From assembly GCA_025933895.1 (NCBI GenBank), contig JAICZB010000031.1, positions 1 to 14,578 on the forward strand: a stretch of DNA of 14,578 nt, in the 5' to 3' direction. Positions 6,158-12,891 of the stretch are shown in pieces (within the stretch, counting starts at the first letter, position 1; each line of letters begins with the position of its first letter). This stretch comes from Thermoleophilia bacterium (GTDB taxonomy: Bacteria > Actinomycetota > Thermoleophilia > Gaiellales > Gaiellaceae). The notes under the pieces were generated by a model. It had not been told where the DNA came from. It saw nothing but the letters and a program-made list of their open reading frames with translations, and did no database searches. The position numbers and the translations under genes are program-made.

Positions 6158-7885
6158 GTGGATCCGACCGCTTCCCCGAGGAGGGCGGCCGCGGTCTCCG
6201 CGGCGCTCCCGCTCCTCGCCCTCGTTCTCGTCGCAGGCTGTGGCGGCTCCGGCCACGCCGCTCCCTCGCCGACCGTGCGCACGACGACGGTCGCGCGGGC
6301 GCCGACCGCCGCATCGACGCGCACGACGGCGGCCGCCGCGACGGCGCACGAGTTCCCCGAGTTCCGGATCGCGATGGACGAGGCGACGGACTACCTCGAT
6401 CCGGGCCTCTCGGACACGGCCGAGGGCTGGGGCGTGATGTGGAACGTCTACCTCCCGCTCCTCGGCTATCGGCACCAAAACGGGCCGGCCGGCGCCAAGC
6501 TCGTCCCGTACCTCGCGACATCGCTCCCGCGGATCTCGAAGGACCGGCGGACGTATCGCCTCACCCTGCGCGACAACCTCCGCTACTCGAACAACGCCAG
6601 GGTCAAGGCGAGCGACTTCAAGGCGACGGTCGAGCGCGACTTCCTGCTCGACTCGGCCGGAGCCGCCTTCTTCCGGAACGTCGAGGGCGCGAAGAGGTTC
6701 GCGAAGAGACAGAAGGGAGGGATCCGCGGGATCACGGTCGACGACGCGACCGGCGCGATCACGATCCGCCTCGTCACGCCGCAGGCCGATTTCTCGAACG
6801 TCCTCGCCTCGGAGTTCGCCGCGCCGGTGCCGGCGGACTCGCCTCCGACGGACACCTCGCTCCATCCGCTGCCCGCCACCGGCCCGTACGAGATCAAGAG
6901 CTACCAGCCGAAGTCGCGGATCCGCCTGGAGCGCAATCCCCACTTCCAGGCGTGGCGCTTTCACAAAGCGGTCCCCGCCGGGAACCCCGACCGCGTGACG
7001 TGGGACATCGTCCCGAGCGCCTCGGTCGCGCTCCGCCGAGTCCTGAACGGCAAGGACGACTGGATGAGCTACTACCAGGTGCCGAGCAAGCGGCTGCCCG
7101 TGATCGAGCAGCACCGCAAGTGGCGTCTCAAGTTCTTCACGCCGCCCAACCTCATGTACTTCTTCATGAACACGCAGGTGGCTCCGTTCACGAGCCTCAA
7201 GGTCCGGCGGGCGGTGAACTACGCGATCTCGCGCCGCTGGCTCAAGCGCCTGGCCGGCGGCCTCGCCCACACGACCGAGAACATCCTGCCGCCGGGTTAC
7301 CCGTCGTTCAGGGCGCACACCCTCTACCGGCACGACCTCCGCAAGGCGATCCGACTCGTCCGCGAGTCGGGGTTCAGGGGGAAGAAGGTGTTCGTGTGGA
7401 ACCACGACGTCCCCGCCGACCTGCCGTTCACGGAGTACCTCGTCTCGGTGCTGAACCGCATCGGCTTCCGCGCCGAGAAGAAGGTGGTGACCGCCGGGAG
7501 CTACTGGACGACGGTCGGCAACGCGAAGACGCGCGCGCAGATCGGGTTCGCGAACTGGGTGCAGGACTATCCGCATCCGCTCGACTGGTTCGGGCTTCTC
7601 GACGGCCGGACGATCACGCCGACGCACAACTCGAACTACGCGAACTTCGACGTCGGCTGGGCGAACCGCGACATCGAGGCGCTGACCCGTCCGAGGAAGC
7701 TGACCCGCACGGTCGACCGCCGCTGGGCCGCCCTCGACCGGAAGGTCATGCGGCTCGCCCCGTGGGCCCCGTTCCTGAATCAGGAGGAGACGGACTTCTT
7801 CAGCACACGTGTCGATCTCGGCTGTTACGTCAATAACGTCCTATACGAGTTCGACTACGCGAGCATCTGCGTCAGCAAGAAATAG
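6158..7885 (+). CDS. OppA/DppA-type peptide-binding lipoprotein 1 (SBP_bac_5)
   Basis: A 575-residue extracellular substrate-binding protein of an ABC importer, tethered to the membrane by lipid. The GTG start gives an Arg-containing N-terminus, a hydrophobic stretch and the lipobox VAGC with the lipid-bearing C28. An Ala/Thr-rich linker extends to about residue 62. The family-5 fold follows, with the usual texts DYLDPGL, YLATSLP, LRDNLRYSN, NYFFMN-like YFFMNTQVAPF, RRAVNYAISR and NILPPGYP. The only other cysteines are C556 and C571 near the end (C-x14-C), a likely disulfide. It is paralogous to the next gene along its full length (same order of motifs, both ending in FFSTR followed by two Cys). 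It sits 14 nt after the NlpC gene with no clear Shine-Dalgarno site. TAGATT at 6141-6146 could be a weak -10. Peptide class and specificity are unknown. Confidence 0.9.
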   Translation: MDPTASPRRAAAVSAALPLLALVLVAGCGGSGHAAPSPTVRTTTVARAPTAASTRTTAAAATAHEFPEFRIAMDEATDYLDPGLSDTAEGWGVMWNVYLPLLGYRHQNGPAGAKLVPYLATSLPRISKDRRTYRLTLRDNLRYSNNARVKASDFKATVERDFLLDSAGAAFFRNVEGAKRFAKRQKGGIRGITVDDATGAITIRLVTPQADFSNVLASEFAAPVPADSPPTDTSLHPLPATGPYEIKSYQPKSRIRLERNPHFQAWRFHKAVPAGNPDRVTWDIVPSASVALRRVLNGKDDWMSYYQVPSKRLPVIEQHRKWRLKFFTPPNLMYFFMNTQVAPFTSLKVRRAVNYAISRRWLKRLAGGLAHTTENILPPGYPSFRAHTLYRHDLRKAIRLVRESGFRGKKVFVWNHDVPADLPFTEYLVSVLNRIGFRAEKKVVTAGSYWTTVGNAKTRAQIGFANWVQDYPHPLDWFGLLDGRTITPTHNSNYANFDVGWANRDIEALTRPRKLTRTVDRRWAALDRKVMRLAPWAPFLNQEETDFFSTRVDLGCYVNNVLYEFDYASICVSKK

Positions 7886-7908
7886 TGCGGATTGATAAGA
7901 CTTCGCCG

Positions 7909-7959
7909 TGGGCCGTTCGGCCCATGTGCAGGGCCCGGTCGGCCCAGCACAACGGTGCT
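7909..7959 (+). other. Three back-to-back RNA hairpins between the two binding-protein genes
   Basis: Hairpin 1 is TGGGCC-GTTC-GGCCCA (7909-7924), hairpin 2 is GGGCC-CGGTC-GGCCC (7931-7945), and hairpin 3 is AGCAC-AACG-GTGCT (7946-7959). All stems are perfect. No U-tract follows, so this is unlikely to be a simple terminator. The cluster ends 8 nt before the AGGAGG ribosome site of the second binding protein. It may stabilise mRNA ends, cause partial termination, or be a regulator site. Function is inferred from position only. Confidence 0.6.
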
Positions 7960-7967
7960 CGCTACCC

Positions 7968-7973
7968 AGGAGG
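7968..7973 (+). promoter_or_regulatory. Ribosome binding site of binding protein 2
   Basis: AGGAGG lies 9 nt before the GTG at 7983. It fixes this start rather than the upstream in-frame GTG at 7908, which would place 25 non-signal residues before the lipoprotein signal. It is the strongest ribosome site of the operon together with that of the OppB-type permease. Confidence 0.8.
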
Positions 7974-7982
7974 TGGGAGAGA

Positions 7983-9680
7983 GTGAGAACGAAGCGACTG
8001 AGATCCGTCGCGTTCGCCCTGGTCGTCGCGGCGGGGCTCGCGCTGGTGGTGAGCGCCTGCGGCAGCGGAGGTGGTGGCGGCGGCAAGACCGGCACCACGT
8101 CCGGGACCACACCCAACGGGCAGAGAACTTTCCCCGTGTTGAAGGCCGTCTGGGCGACGACCGACTACATGGATCCGGGCCTGTCCTACCGGCTCGCGTC
8201 GTGGCAGCTGTTCCAGGACGTCTACATCGGCCTCGTGGTCAAGGCTCACGTGAGCTGTCAGACGAGCAACTGCACCAAGATCGAGCCGGGGCTCGCGACG
8301 ACGACCGGCACGGTGACGGACGGCGGCAAGGACTACAAGTTCACGCTGCGCAAGGGGATGAAGTACTCCAACGGCGAGACCGTGAAGGCGAGTGACTTCA
8401 AGCACACGATCGTCCGCGACTTCAACATGAACTCGCCGGGCATCGGCTTCTTCGGGAACATCGTCGGCAGCGACGCCTGCGAGGCGAACCCGACGAAGTG
8501 CAAGGACATCTCGGGGATCATCACCGACGACGGCGCCGGGACGGTCGAGATCAAGCTGAAGAAGCCGGAATCCGACTTCGAGTTCGTCCTCTCGATCCCG
8601 TTCACTTCCGTCGTCCCGTCCTCCACGCCGAACAAGGACACGGAGAATCCGCCGCCGGCGGGGAACGGGCCGTACTACATCGCGAGCTACAACCCGAGCA
8701 AGTCGTTCGTCGTGAAGCGGAACCCGAACTGGAAGAAGCACGAGATCCCGGCGATCCCGGACGGGAACCCGGACGAGATCAAGGCCGTGATGACCGACGA
8801 CCAGGCGCAGTCGGCGCAGCTCGTCGCGTCCGGCCAGGACGACTACGACGAGAACCTCCTGCCGACCGACCAGCTCTCGCACTACAAGAGCAAGTTCGGC
8901 GACCAGATCAGGTTCTTCACGACGCCGTCCACGTACTACTTCTTCATGAACTTCCGGCTCGCGCCGTTCGACAACCTGAAGGCGCGGCAGGCCGTGAACT
9001 ACGCGGTCGACCGGCAGCAGCTCGTCAACCTACGCGGCGGCCTCGGCGTGCCGACGTACAACTTCCTGCCGCCGAGCTATCCGCAGTACAAGAAGATCAC
9101 GCCGAATCCGTACCCGTACAACCTGCAAAAGGCGAAACAGCTGGTCAAGCAGTCGGGGACGGCAGGTCAGACGGTGACCGTCTACACGATCTCCGACGTG
9201 GCCGTGGACCTCTCGACCGGCGAGTACCTCCAGGGCCAGCTGAAGAAGATCGGCTACAACGCGAAGCTCAAGGCGATCGCCGGTGCGAACTACTTCACGA
9301 TCGTCGGGAACCAGGCGACGAAGGCCCAGATCGGCTTCACCGACTGGTTCGAGGACTACCCGTATCCGTCGGACTGGTTCAACGTGCTCCAGAACGGCGA
9401 CCGCATCACCAAGGTCCACAACAACAACTACGGCAACGTCGACGTCAAGTCGCTGAACACGCAGATGAACAAACTTGCGTCTCTGCCGCCCAATCAGGCC
9501 CTCTCCGCGAGCACCAACGCGAAGTGGGCGGCGATCGACCGCGACCTGATGGTGAAGTACGCGTCGTCGGTGCCGTACCTCAACGGCATCCTCACGTCGT
9601 TCTTCTCGACGAGGATGAACGTCGACTGCGACATCTACGACGACAACAACGACGACGTAGCCCAGTTCTGCACGAAGTAA
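7983..9680 (+). CDS. OppA/DppA-type peptide-binding lipoprotein 2 (SBP_bac_5)
   Basis: A 565-residue lipoprotein and paralogue of the preceding gene. The GTG start has AGGAGG 9 nt upstream. The signal peptide MRTKRLR plus a hydrophobic core ends at lipobox VSAC (C26), then a Gly6 run and a Gly/Thr linker to about 47. Family-5 landmarks include DYMDPGL, FTLRKGMKYSNGE, VKASDFK, YYFFMNFRLAPF, RQAVNYAVDR and NFLPPSYP. Beyond the lipid Cys it has exactly six cysteines in three close pairs: C92/C97, C166/C173 and C549/C563. Only the last pair is shared with protein 1, so two loop disulfides are probably specific to this copy. Codon use is similar to neighbouring genes, with many AAG and AAC codons. 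It probably delivers peptides to the OppBC-type permease encoded just downstream, and may recognise a different peptide from protein 1. A strong hairpin follows its stop. Confidence 0.92.
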   Translation: MRTKRLRSVAFALVVAAGLALVVSACGSGGGGGGKTGTTSGTTPNGQRTFPVLKAVWATTDYMDPGLSYRLASWQLFQDVYIGLVVKAHVSCQTSNCTKIEPGLATTTGTVTDGGKDYKFTLRKGMKYSNGETVKASDFKHTIVRDFNMNSPGIGFFGNIVGSDACEANPTKCKDISGIITDDGAGTVEIKLKKPESDFEFVLSIPFTSVVPSSTPNKDTENPPPAGNGPYYIASYNPSKSFVVKRNPNWKKHEIPAIPDGNPDEIKAVMTDDQAQSAQLVASGQDDYDENLLPTDQLSHYKSKFGDQIRFFTTPSTYYFFMNFRLAPFDNLKARQAVNYAVDRQQLVNLRGGLGVPTYNFLPPSYPQYKKITPNPYPYNLQKAKQLVKQSGTAGQTVTVYTISDVAVDLSTGEYLQGQLKKIGYNAKLKAIAGANYFTIVGNQATKAQIGFTDWFEDYPYPSDWFNVLQNGDRITKVHNNNYGNVDVKSLNTQMNKLASLPPNQALSASTNAKWAAIDRDLMVKYASSVPYLNGILTSFFSTRMNVDCDIYDDNNDDVAQFCTK

Positions 9681-9689
9681 CGGGCCTCT

Positions 9690-9726
9690 GCCGGCGCGGC
9701 GGTGCACTGTGCGCCGCCGCGCCGGC
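9690..9726 (+). other. 13-bp perfect inverted repeat after binding protein 2
   Basis: Arms at 9690-9702 and 9714-9726 are perfectly complementary (GCCGGCGCGGCGG and its complement) around an 11-nt loop, beginning 9 nt after the TAA. No poly-U follows. In peptide and sugar importer operons such hairpins are known to protect the upstream binding-protein mRNA or to terminate partially, giving excess binding protein over permease. That role here is inferred. Confidence 0.65.
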
Positions 9727-9758
9727 CCGGCCCCTCTGAATTACGCTCCAACGCACCC

Positions 9759-10880
9759 GTGGCGACCACCGGCCAAGAGGAGTTCACTCTCGACACCGCC
9801 GCCGAGCTTGCGGCCGAAGAGGGTGGGGCGAAGGCGATCCAGGGCAAGAGCCCGTGGGCCATCGCGGGTCGCCGGCTCCGCCGCAACTACGTGGCCCTCT
9901 CCTTCCTGGGAGTGTTCGTCCTCGTTGTCGTCTGCTGCCTGCTGGCGCCGCTCTATGCGTCGCACGTCTCGCACCTCGGTGAGAACGACACCAACTCGGG
10001 CGGGGTCGTCACCGTGCACGGGCAACCGGTCCACGTCATCTCCCAGGGTGGAACGAAGATCGTGAACGGCCAGCCGAAGATCGTCTTCGGGGGCATCCCG
10101 ATCGGGCCGCAATGGGGCGCAGCCGGCGGCCAGTACATCCTCGGAGCGGACGAGCTCGGGCGCGACATCGGGACGCGGCTCCTCTTCGGCGGCCGCAACT
10201 CGCTCTTCATCGGCGTCACCGCGGCCGCGATCAGCACCGCACTGTCCGTGATCCTCGCCCTCCTCGCCGGCTACTTCGGCGGGCTCGTCGACTGGGTCAT
10301 CTCGCGCTTCTTCGACCTGATCTGGGCGTTCCCGGTCGTCCTGCTCGGCATCGCGCTCGGCACGGCGCTTTCGGTGAACGGCTTCCACCACGGGTTCCAC
10401 CTGTTCGGCGTCTTCATCGGCCTCAACCTCTCCGGCTCGAGCCTGTGGATCACGATCCTCGTGATCGCGTTCGTCTTCATCCCGTACATCGGCAGACCGC
10501 TGCGCGGTCAGGTGCTCGCGTTACGCAACCGCGAGTTCGTCGAGGCCGCGACGGCGCAGGGAGCAGGCTCGGTGCGAATCATGTTCACCGAGCTCCTCCC
10601 GAACATCGCCTCGTCGGTGCTCGTGCTGTTCACGCTGATCATCGCGAACGCGATCCTGACCGAGGTCGGCCTCTCGTTCCTCGGCGCGGGCGTCAGGCTT
10701 CCGAACCCGTCGTGGGGGACGATGATCGGGGAGGGCTCGGACAAGCTGTCCACGGCCCCGGGGCTCAGCCTCTTCCCGGGCATCGCCATCGCGATAACCG
10801 TGCTCGCGATCAACGTCTTCGGCGACGGCCTGCGCGACGCACTCGACCCGCGGGCGAAGATCAGGATCGAGCACGGATGA
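9759..10880 (+). CDS. OppC/DppC-type ABC transporter permease
   Basis: A 373-residue inner-membrane subunit of the peptide importer. After a hydrophilic N-terminus comes the OppC_N-like segment SPWAIAGRRLRRN with a first membrane helix (about 46-66), then an extracytoplasmic stretch of about 60 residues reaching the family text LGADELGRD (128-135). Further helices are at about 146-170, 182-206, 230-248, 285-305 and 338-356. The EAA loop that docks on the ATPases is at 259-285 (EFVEAATAQGAGS). The C-terminal text GLSFLGAGVRLPNPSWG is typical of DppC/OppC. The extracytoplasmic stretch has two short similar units around HGQP and NGQP. GTG 9759 was preferred because the other in-frame GTG (9702) lies inside the 13-bp hairpin and adds a Pro/Arg-rich tail. 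No clear ribosome site is seen. It is the first permease gene, the reverse of the usual B-then-C order. Confidence 0.9.
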   Translation: MATTGQEEFTLDTAAELAAEEGGAKAIQGKSPWAIAGRRLRRNYVALSFLGVFVLVVVCCLLAPLYASHVSHLGENDTNSGGVVTVHGQPVHVISQGGTKIVNGQPKIVFGGIPIGPQWGAAGGQYILGADELGRDIGTRLLFGGRNSLFIGVTAAAISTALSVILALLAGYFGGLVDWVISRFFDLIWAFPVVLLGIALGTALSVNGFHHGFHLFGVFIGLNLSGSSLWITILVIAFVFIPYIGRPLRGQVLALRNREFVEAATAQGAGSVRIMFTELLPNIASSVLVLFTLIIANAILTEVGLSFLGAGVRLPNPSWGTMIGEGSDKLSTAPGLSLFPGIAIAITVLAINVFGDGLRDALDPRAKIRIEHG

Positions 10881-10885
10881 GGAGG
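10880..10885 (+). promoter_or_regulatory. Ribosome binding site of the OppB-type permease
   Basis: AGGAGG begins on the last base of the preceding TGA stop and lies 9 nt before the GTG at 10895. This spacing indicates coupled translation of the two permease genes. Confidence 0.8.
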
Positions 10886-10894
10886 ACGCGCTAG

Positions 10895-11863
10895 GTGGGC
10901 GCCTACATCATCCGGCGGATCTTCGGGATGCTGCTCGTGCTGGTCGCCGTCAGCCTGATCGTCTACCTGATCTTCATCGTCATCCCCGGCGGCGATCCGG
11001 CCCAGCGGATCGCGGGCCGCACCGCGACGCCCGCCAACATCGCCTCGATCAGGCACAAGCTCGGGCTCGACAAGCACGGCTTCACGGGGTTCTTCATCCA
11101 GTGGTTCTCCCTCGTGAAGCAACTGTTCACGGCGAAGCTCGTCTCGTACGCCAACCAGACGAACGTCGTCAGCCAGATCAAGCAGGGACTTCCGGCCACG
11201 TTCTCGCTCTCGATCGGCGCCGGGATCATCTGGATGGGTTTCGGCGTCCTCGTCGGCACGATCTCCGCGGTCAAGGCGGGCCGCATCTCCGACCGCCTGA
11301 TCACCGCCTTCGCGCTGATCGGGATCTCGCTGCCGGTCGCGTGGCTCGGGCTGATCCTCCGCTACTTCCTCGCCGGGGAGCGCGGGAGCCCCTCCTGGTT
11401 CCCGGACGGCGGCTACGTCCCCCTGACCTCCAACCCCTGGCAGTGGTTCTACCACCTGCTGCTGCCGTGGTTCACGCTCGCCGTCCTCTTCATCGGCTTC
11501 TACGGGCGCGTGCTGCGCTCGAACATCCTCGACACGATCAACGAGGACTTCGTGCGCACGGCGAAGGCGAAGGGGCTAACGTCGCGCCGGATCCTGGTCA
11601 AGCACGTGCTCCGCGCGTCGCTCATCCCGATCGTGACGCTCTTCGGCCTCGACTTCGCCTCGGTACTCGGGGGCGGCGCCATCATCACGGAGAGCGTCTA
11701 CAACCTGCACGGCGTGGGCTGGTACGCGGCCCAGTCGATTCAATCGGAGGACCTGCCGCCGCTGATGGGCGTGACGTTGTACGGGGCGATGTTCATCGTC
11801 GTCTTCACCCTGATCGTCGACCTCGCGTACGCGTATCTCGATCCGCGGATCCGGCTCAGCTGA
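10895..11863 (+). CDS. OppB/DppB-type ABC transporter permease
   Basis: A 322-residue second membrane subunit of the importer. The N-terminus GAYIIRRIFGM leads into the first helix (about 10-30) and the family text PGGDPA. Helices follow at about 102-124, 134-158, 187-205, 244-262 and 290-314. The EAA loop is at 218-246 (EDFVRTAKAKGLTSRRI, then H237). The C-terminal text SVYNLHGVGWYA and the ending YAYLDPRIRL are characteristic of DppB/OppB. Length is normal for the family. GTG start has AGGAGG 9 nt upstream. Its TGA stop overlaps the next gene's ATG by one base (TGATG), so it is translationally coupled to the first ATPase gene. Confidence 0.93.
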   Translation: MGAYIIRRIFGMLLVLVAVSLIVYLIFIVIPGGDPAQRIAGRTATPANIASIRHKLGLDKHGFTGFFIQWFSLVKQLFTAKLVSYANQTNVVSQIKQGLPATFSLSIGAGIIWMGFGVLVGTISAVKAGRISDRLITAFALIGISLPVAWLGLILRYFLAGERGSPSWFPDGGYVPLTSNPWQWFYHLLLPWFTLAVLFIGFYGRVLRSNILDTINEDFVRTAKAKGLTSRRILVKHVLRASLIPIVTLFGLDFASVLGGGAIITESVYNLHGVGWYAAQSIQSEDLPPLMGVTLYGAMFIVVFTLIVDLAYAYLDPRIRLS

Positions 11864-12891
11864 TGGCCGAGCGTCTGCTCGAGGTGAACGACCTCAAGGT
11901 CCGGTTCGCGACCGAGGACGGGATCGTCCAGGCCGTGAGCGGGATCTCGTTCGAGCTCGAGCGCGGCAAGGTGCTCGGCATCGTCGGCGAGTCGGGCTCG
12001 GGCAAGAGCGTGACCGCGATGACGCTCATGGGGTTGACCCGTGGCGTCAACGCGGCCTTCGAGGGCGAGGTGCTCTACAAGGGAACCGACCTGCTCGAGG
12101 TCTCGGACCGCGACATGCAGGAGTACCGCGGCAACGAGCTCGGGATGATCTTCCAGGACCCGATGACCTCGCTGAATCCCGTCTACCGGATCGGCGAGCA
12201 GATCGTCGAGGCCATTCAGGCGCACGAGAGGGTCGACAAGCGGACAGCCCGGGCACGCACGATCGAGCTTCTGCGCCAGGTCGGAATCCCGAACCCCGAC
12301 ACGCGCGTCGACAACTTCCCGCACGAGTTCTCCGGCGGGATGCGGCAGCGCGCGATGATCGCGATGGCGCTTTCGTGCAACCCGTCGATCCTGATCGCGG
12401 ACGAGCCGACGACGGCGCTCGACGTGACGATCCAGGCGCAGATCGTGGAGCTCGTCAGCCGCCTCAAGGACGACTTCAACTCGGCCGTCATCTTCATCAC
12501 GCACGACCTCGGCGTGATCGCCGACATCGCCGACGAGATCATCGTCATGTACGCCGGCCGCGTCGTCGAGCGGGGCTCGAAGCGGGACGTCTTCTACGAC
12601 CCGCAGATGCCGTACACATGGGGGCTGCTCGGCTCGATCCCGCGACTCGACCGGCCACGGCCCGAGCGCCTGCACACGATCGAGGGGAGCCCGCCGTCGC
12701 TCATCAATCTCCCGGACGGCTGCAAGTTCCGGCCGCGCTGCCCGCACGCGTTCGAGAAATGCAAGGCGGAGCCCGGCCTCGAGAACCGCGTCGAGACGCC
12801 GGGCCACTTCGACCGCTGCTGGCTCGACGTCGAGTTCAAGCGGAGCCACCGTGACGAGACGATCTCCGGCGGCTCGGCGGAGGCTGCGTGA
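11863..12891 (+). CDS. OppD/DppD-type peptide ABC transporter ATPase
   Basis: A 342-residue cytoplasmic ATPase that powers the importer together with the next gene product. It has Walker A GESGSGKS (42-49), Q-loop Q98 in IFQDPMTSLNP, signature FSGGMRQR (156-163), Walker B ILIADE with E181, and switch H214 in ITHD. The C-terminal oligopeptide/dipeptide domain has four cysteines, C287, C293, C300 and C319 (C-x5-C-x6-C-x18-C). In E. coli DppD and mycobacterial OppD this region binds a [4Fe-4S] cluster, so a cluster is likely here. ATG start overlaps the upstream stop by one base, and its own TGA overlaps the next GTG by four bases. Length is normal and all catalytic motifs are intact. Confidence 0.94.
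   Translation: MAERLLEVNDLKVRFATEDGIVQAVSGISFELERGKVLGIVGESGSGKSVTAMTLMGLTRGVNAAFEGEVLYKGTDLLEVSDRDMQEYRGNELGMIFQDPMTSLNPVYRIGEQIVEAIQAHERVDKRTARARTIELLRQVGIPNPDTRVDNFPHEFSGGMRQRAMIAMALSCNPSILIADEPTTALDVTIQAQIVELVSRLKDDFNSAVIFITHDLGVIADIADEIIVMYAGRVVERGSKRDVFYDPQMPYTWGLLGSIPRLDRPRPERLHTIEGSPPSLINLPDGCKFRPRCPHAFEKCKAEPGLENRVETPGHFDRCWLDVEFKRSHRDETISGGSAEAA

Noticed and set aside
6140..7627. 495-codon minus-strand open frame opposite binding protein 1
   Set aside because: Antisense shadow with Arg/Val/Glu-rich repetitive text and no family features.
8498..9739. 413-codon plus-strand open frame overlapping binding protein 2
   Set aside because: Frame-shifted shadow. The lipoprotein frame has a signal peptide, a ribosome site and family motifs.
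9702..9758. Upstream GTG start for the OppC-type permease
   Set aside because: The codon lies at the end of the left arm of the 13-bp hairpin and would add a Pro/Arg-rich extension not seen in the family.
11740..12849. 369-codon minus-strand open frame opposite the OppD-type gene
   Set aside because: Shadow frame. The opposite strand encodes an intact ATPase.
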